DNA of 64,000 nucleotides, taken from the NCBI RefSeq assembly GCF_005405905.1, contig NZ_BJHU01000035.1:310001-374000 (forward strand), written 5' to 3'. Within the stretch, counting starts at the first letter, position 1, and each line of letters begins with the position of its first letter. The DNA comes from Acidovorax sp. NB1. Lineage in GTDB: Bacteria; Pseudomonadota; Gammaproteobacteria; Burkholderiales; Burkholderiaceae_C. A model generated the notes under the pieces. The model saw nothing but the letters and a program-made list of their open reading frames with translations, was not told where the DNA came from and did no database searches. Made by a program: the position numbers and the translations under genes. Shown piece by piece: positions 63,291-64,000 of the stretch.

Positions 63291-64000
63291 TCAGGCCTTC
63301 TTGGCCGCTTCGCGGTAAACGAGCAGCGGCGGCTTGTTTTCTTCGATGGTGGATTCGTCCACCACCACCTTCTCGACGTTGCTGGTATTGGGCAGGTCGA
63401 ACATGGTGCCGATCAGCGATTGCTCCAGGATGGAACGCAGTCCCCGGGCACCGGTCTTCCGGGCCAGGGCCTTGCGGGCAATGGCCTTCAGGGCCGCAGG
63501 GCGGATCTCCAGATCCACACCTTCCATCGACAACAGCTTGCTGTATTGCTTGACGAGCGCGTTCTTGGGCTCGGTCAGGATCTGCACCAGGGCGTCCTCG
63601 CTCAGTTCGGCCAGCGCCGTCACCACGGGCATGCGGCCCACCAGTTCGGGGATGAGGCCGAACTTGATCAGATCCTCGGGTTCAATCTCGGTGAACACTT
63701 CGGTCAGCGAGCGCTGCTTCTTGCTCTTGACCGATGCACCAAAGCCGATGCCCGACGCTTCGGTACGGTTCTCGATGACCTTTTCCAGGCCCGCAAACGC
63801 ACCGCCGCAAATGAACAGGATGTTGGTCGTATCGATCTGCAAAAAGTCCTGGTTCGGATGCTTACGCCCACCCTGGGGCGGCACGCTGGCCATGGTGCCT
63901 TCGATGAGCTTGAGCAGCGCCTGCTGCACGCCCTCGCCCGACACGTCGCGCGTGATGCTCGGGTTGTCGGACTTGCGCGAGATCTTGTCGATTTCGTCGA
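63291..64000 (-). CDS. clpX: ATP-dependent Clp protease ATPase subunit ClpX, C-terminal part
   Basis: The last roughly 235 residues of ClpX; the N-terminal zinc domain and Walker A lie beyond the window. Visible features: the Walker B/sensor region [35 protein letters not shown], the pore-region phenylalanine segment [29 protein letters not shown], and [20 protein letters not shown] (sensor 2 Arg). It unfolds substrates for ClpP. Transcribed toward lon. Confidence 0.96.
   Translation of the reverse strand, partial: DEIDKISRKSDNPSITRDVSGEGVQQALLKLIEGTMASVPPQGGRKHPNQDFLQIDTTNILFICGGAFAGLEKVIENRTEASGIGFGASVKSKKQRSLTEVFTEIEPEDLIKFGLIPELVGRMPVVTALAELSEDALVQILTEPKNALVKQYSKLLSMEGVDLEIRPAALKAIARKALARKTGARGLRSILEQSLIGTMFDLPNTSNVEKVVVDESTIEENKPPLLVYREAAKKA

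Overview
The window is high-GC (roughly two-thirds G+C) and densely coded. Gene content and order point to a betaproteobacterium of the family Comamonadaceae, probably Acidovorax or a close relative. The supporting marks are a zapB-zapA pair followed by 6S RNA, a ccoNOQP-ccoGH cluster beside hemN and fnr, a small Trp-rich protein of the TIGR04438 type, divergent fumarases, and a clpX-lon-tRNA block. I see no phage, plasmid, insertion-sequence transposase or CRISPR array. The interesting non-coding material is a set of dispersed structured repeats.

Layout. 1-1.6 kb: a cobalamin riboswitch reads leftward into a vitamin B12 TonB receptor (btuB, cut by the window edge). 1.6-3.5 kb: zapB-zapA, 6S RNA and a TauE/SafE permease. 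3.5-7.3 kb: a leftward two-gene c-di-GMP operon, HD-GYP then PAS-GGDEF-EAL. 7.5-19.4 kb: a microaerobic respiration block with hemN plus a DsbD_2-type membrane protein, fnr, the cbb3 oxidase genes ccoIS-NOQP-GH plus a small Cys-tailed membrane protein, and a universal stress protein. Three FNR boxes serve hemN/fnr, ccoN and usp. 19.5-26.7 kb: an amidohydrolase with a branched-chain-type ABC transporter and a divergent LysR regulator. 26.7-32.5 kb: a malonate operon (matR, malonyl-CoA decarboxylase, tricarboxylate-type binding protein, enoyl-CoA hydratase, malonyl-CoA synthetase). 32.5-33.9 kb: a gene-poor, lower-GC stretch with one small membrane protein and one possible small RNA.

33.9-41 kb: a LysR/EamA divergent pair, an M20 peptidase/LysR divergent pair, a serine hydrolase, lgt and bacterioferritin. 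41.2-45 kb: two divergent dihydroxy-acid dehydratases of different subfamilies. 45-49 kb: Trp-rich protein, cytochrome c, acs and a UPF0114 protein. 49.2-53.7 kb: an exported intradiol-dioxygenase-like protein, a small secreted protein, a histidine kinase/response regulator pair, and a Crp-type regulator. 53.9-57.1 kb: divergent class II and class I fumarases. 57.2-59.5 kb: murI, a YgjP-type metallopeptidase and an acidic conserved protein. 59.5-64 kb: a 270-bp structured element, four tRNAs, lon, a long palindrome and the 3' part of clpX.

Biological themes are low-oxygen respiration under Fnr, isoenzyme pairs that appear to differ in iron-sulfur cofactor (IlvD and fumarase), and uptake and use of small carboxylates. 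The least explained signals are: (i) a 270-bp element with perfect 25-bp terminal inverted repeats enclosing two large hairpins, beside tRNA-Leu; (ii) a 159-nt imperfect palindrome ending one base from the clpX stop codon; and (iii) a family of about 70-bp AT-rich repeats, one copy of which forms part of the reading frame of the enoyl-CoA hydratase.
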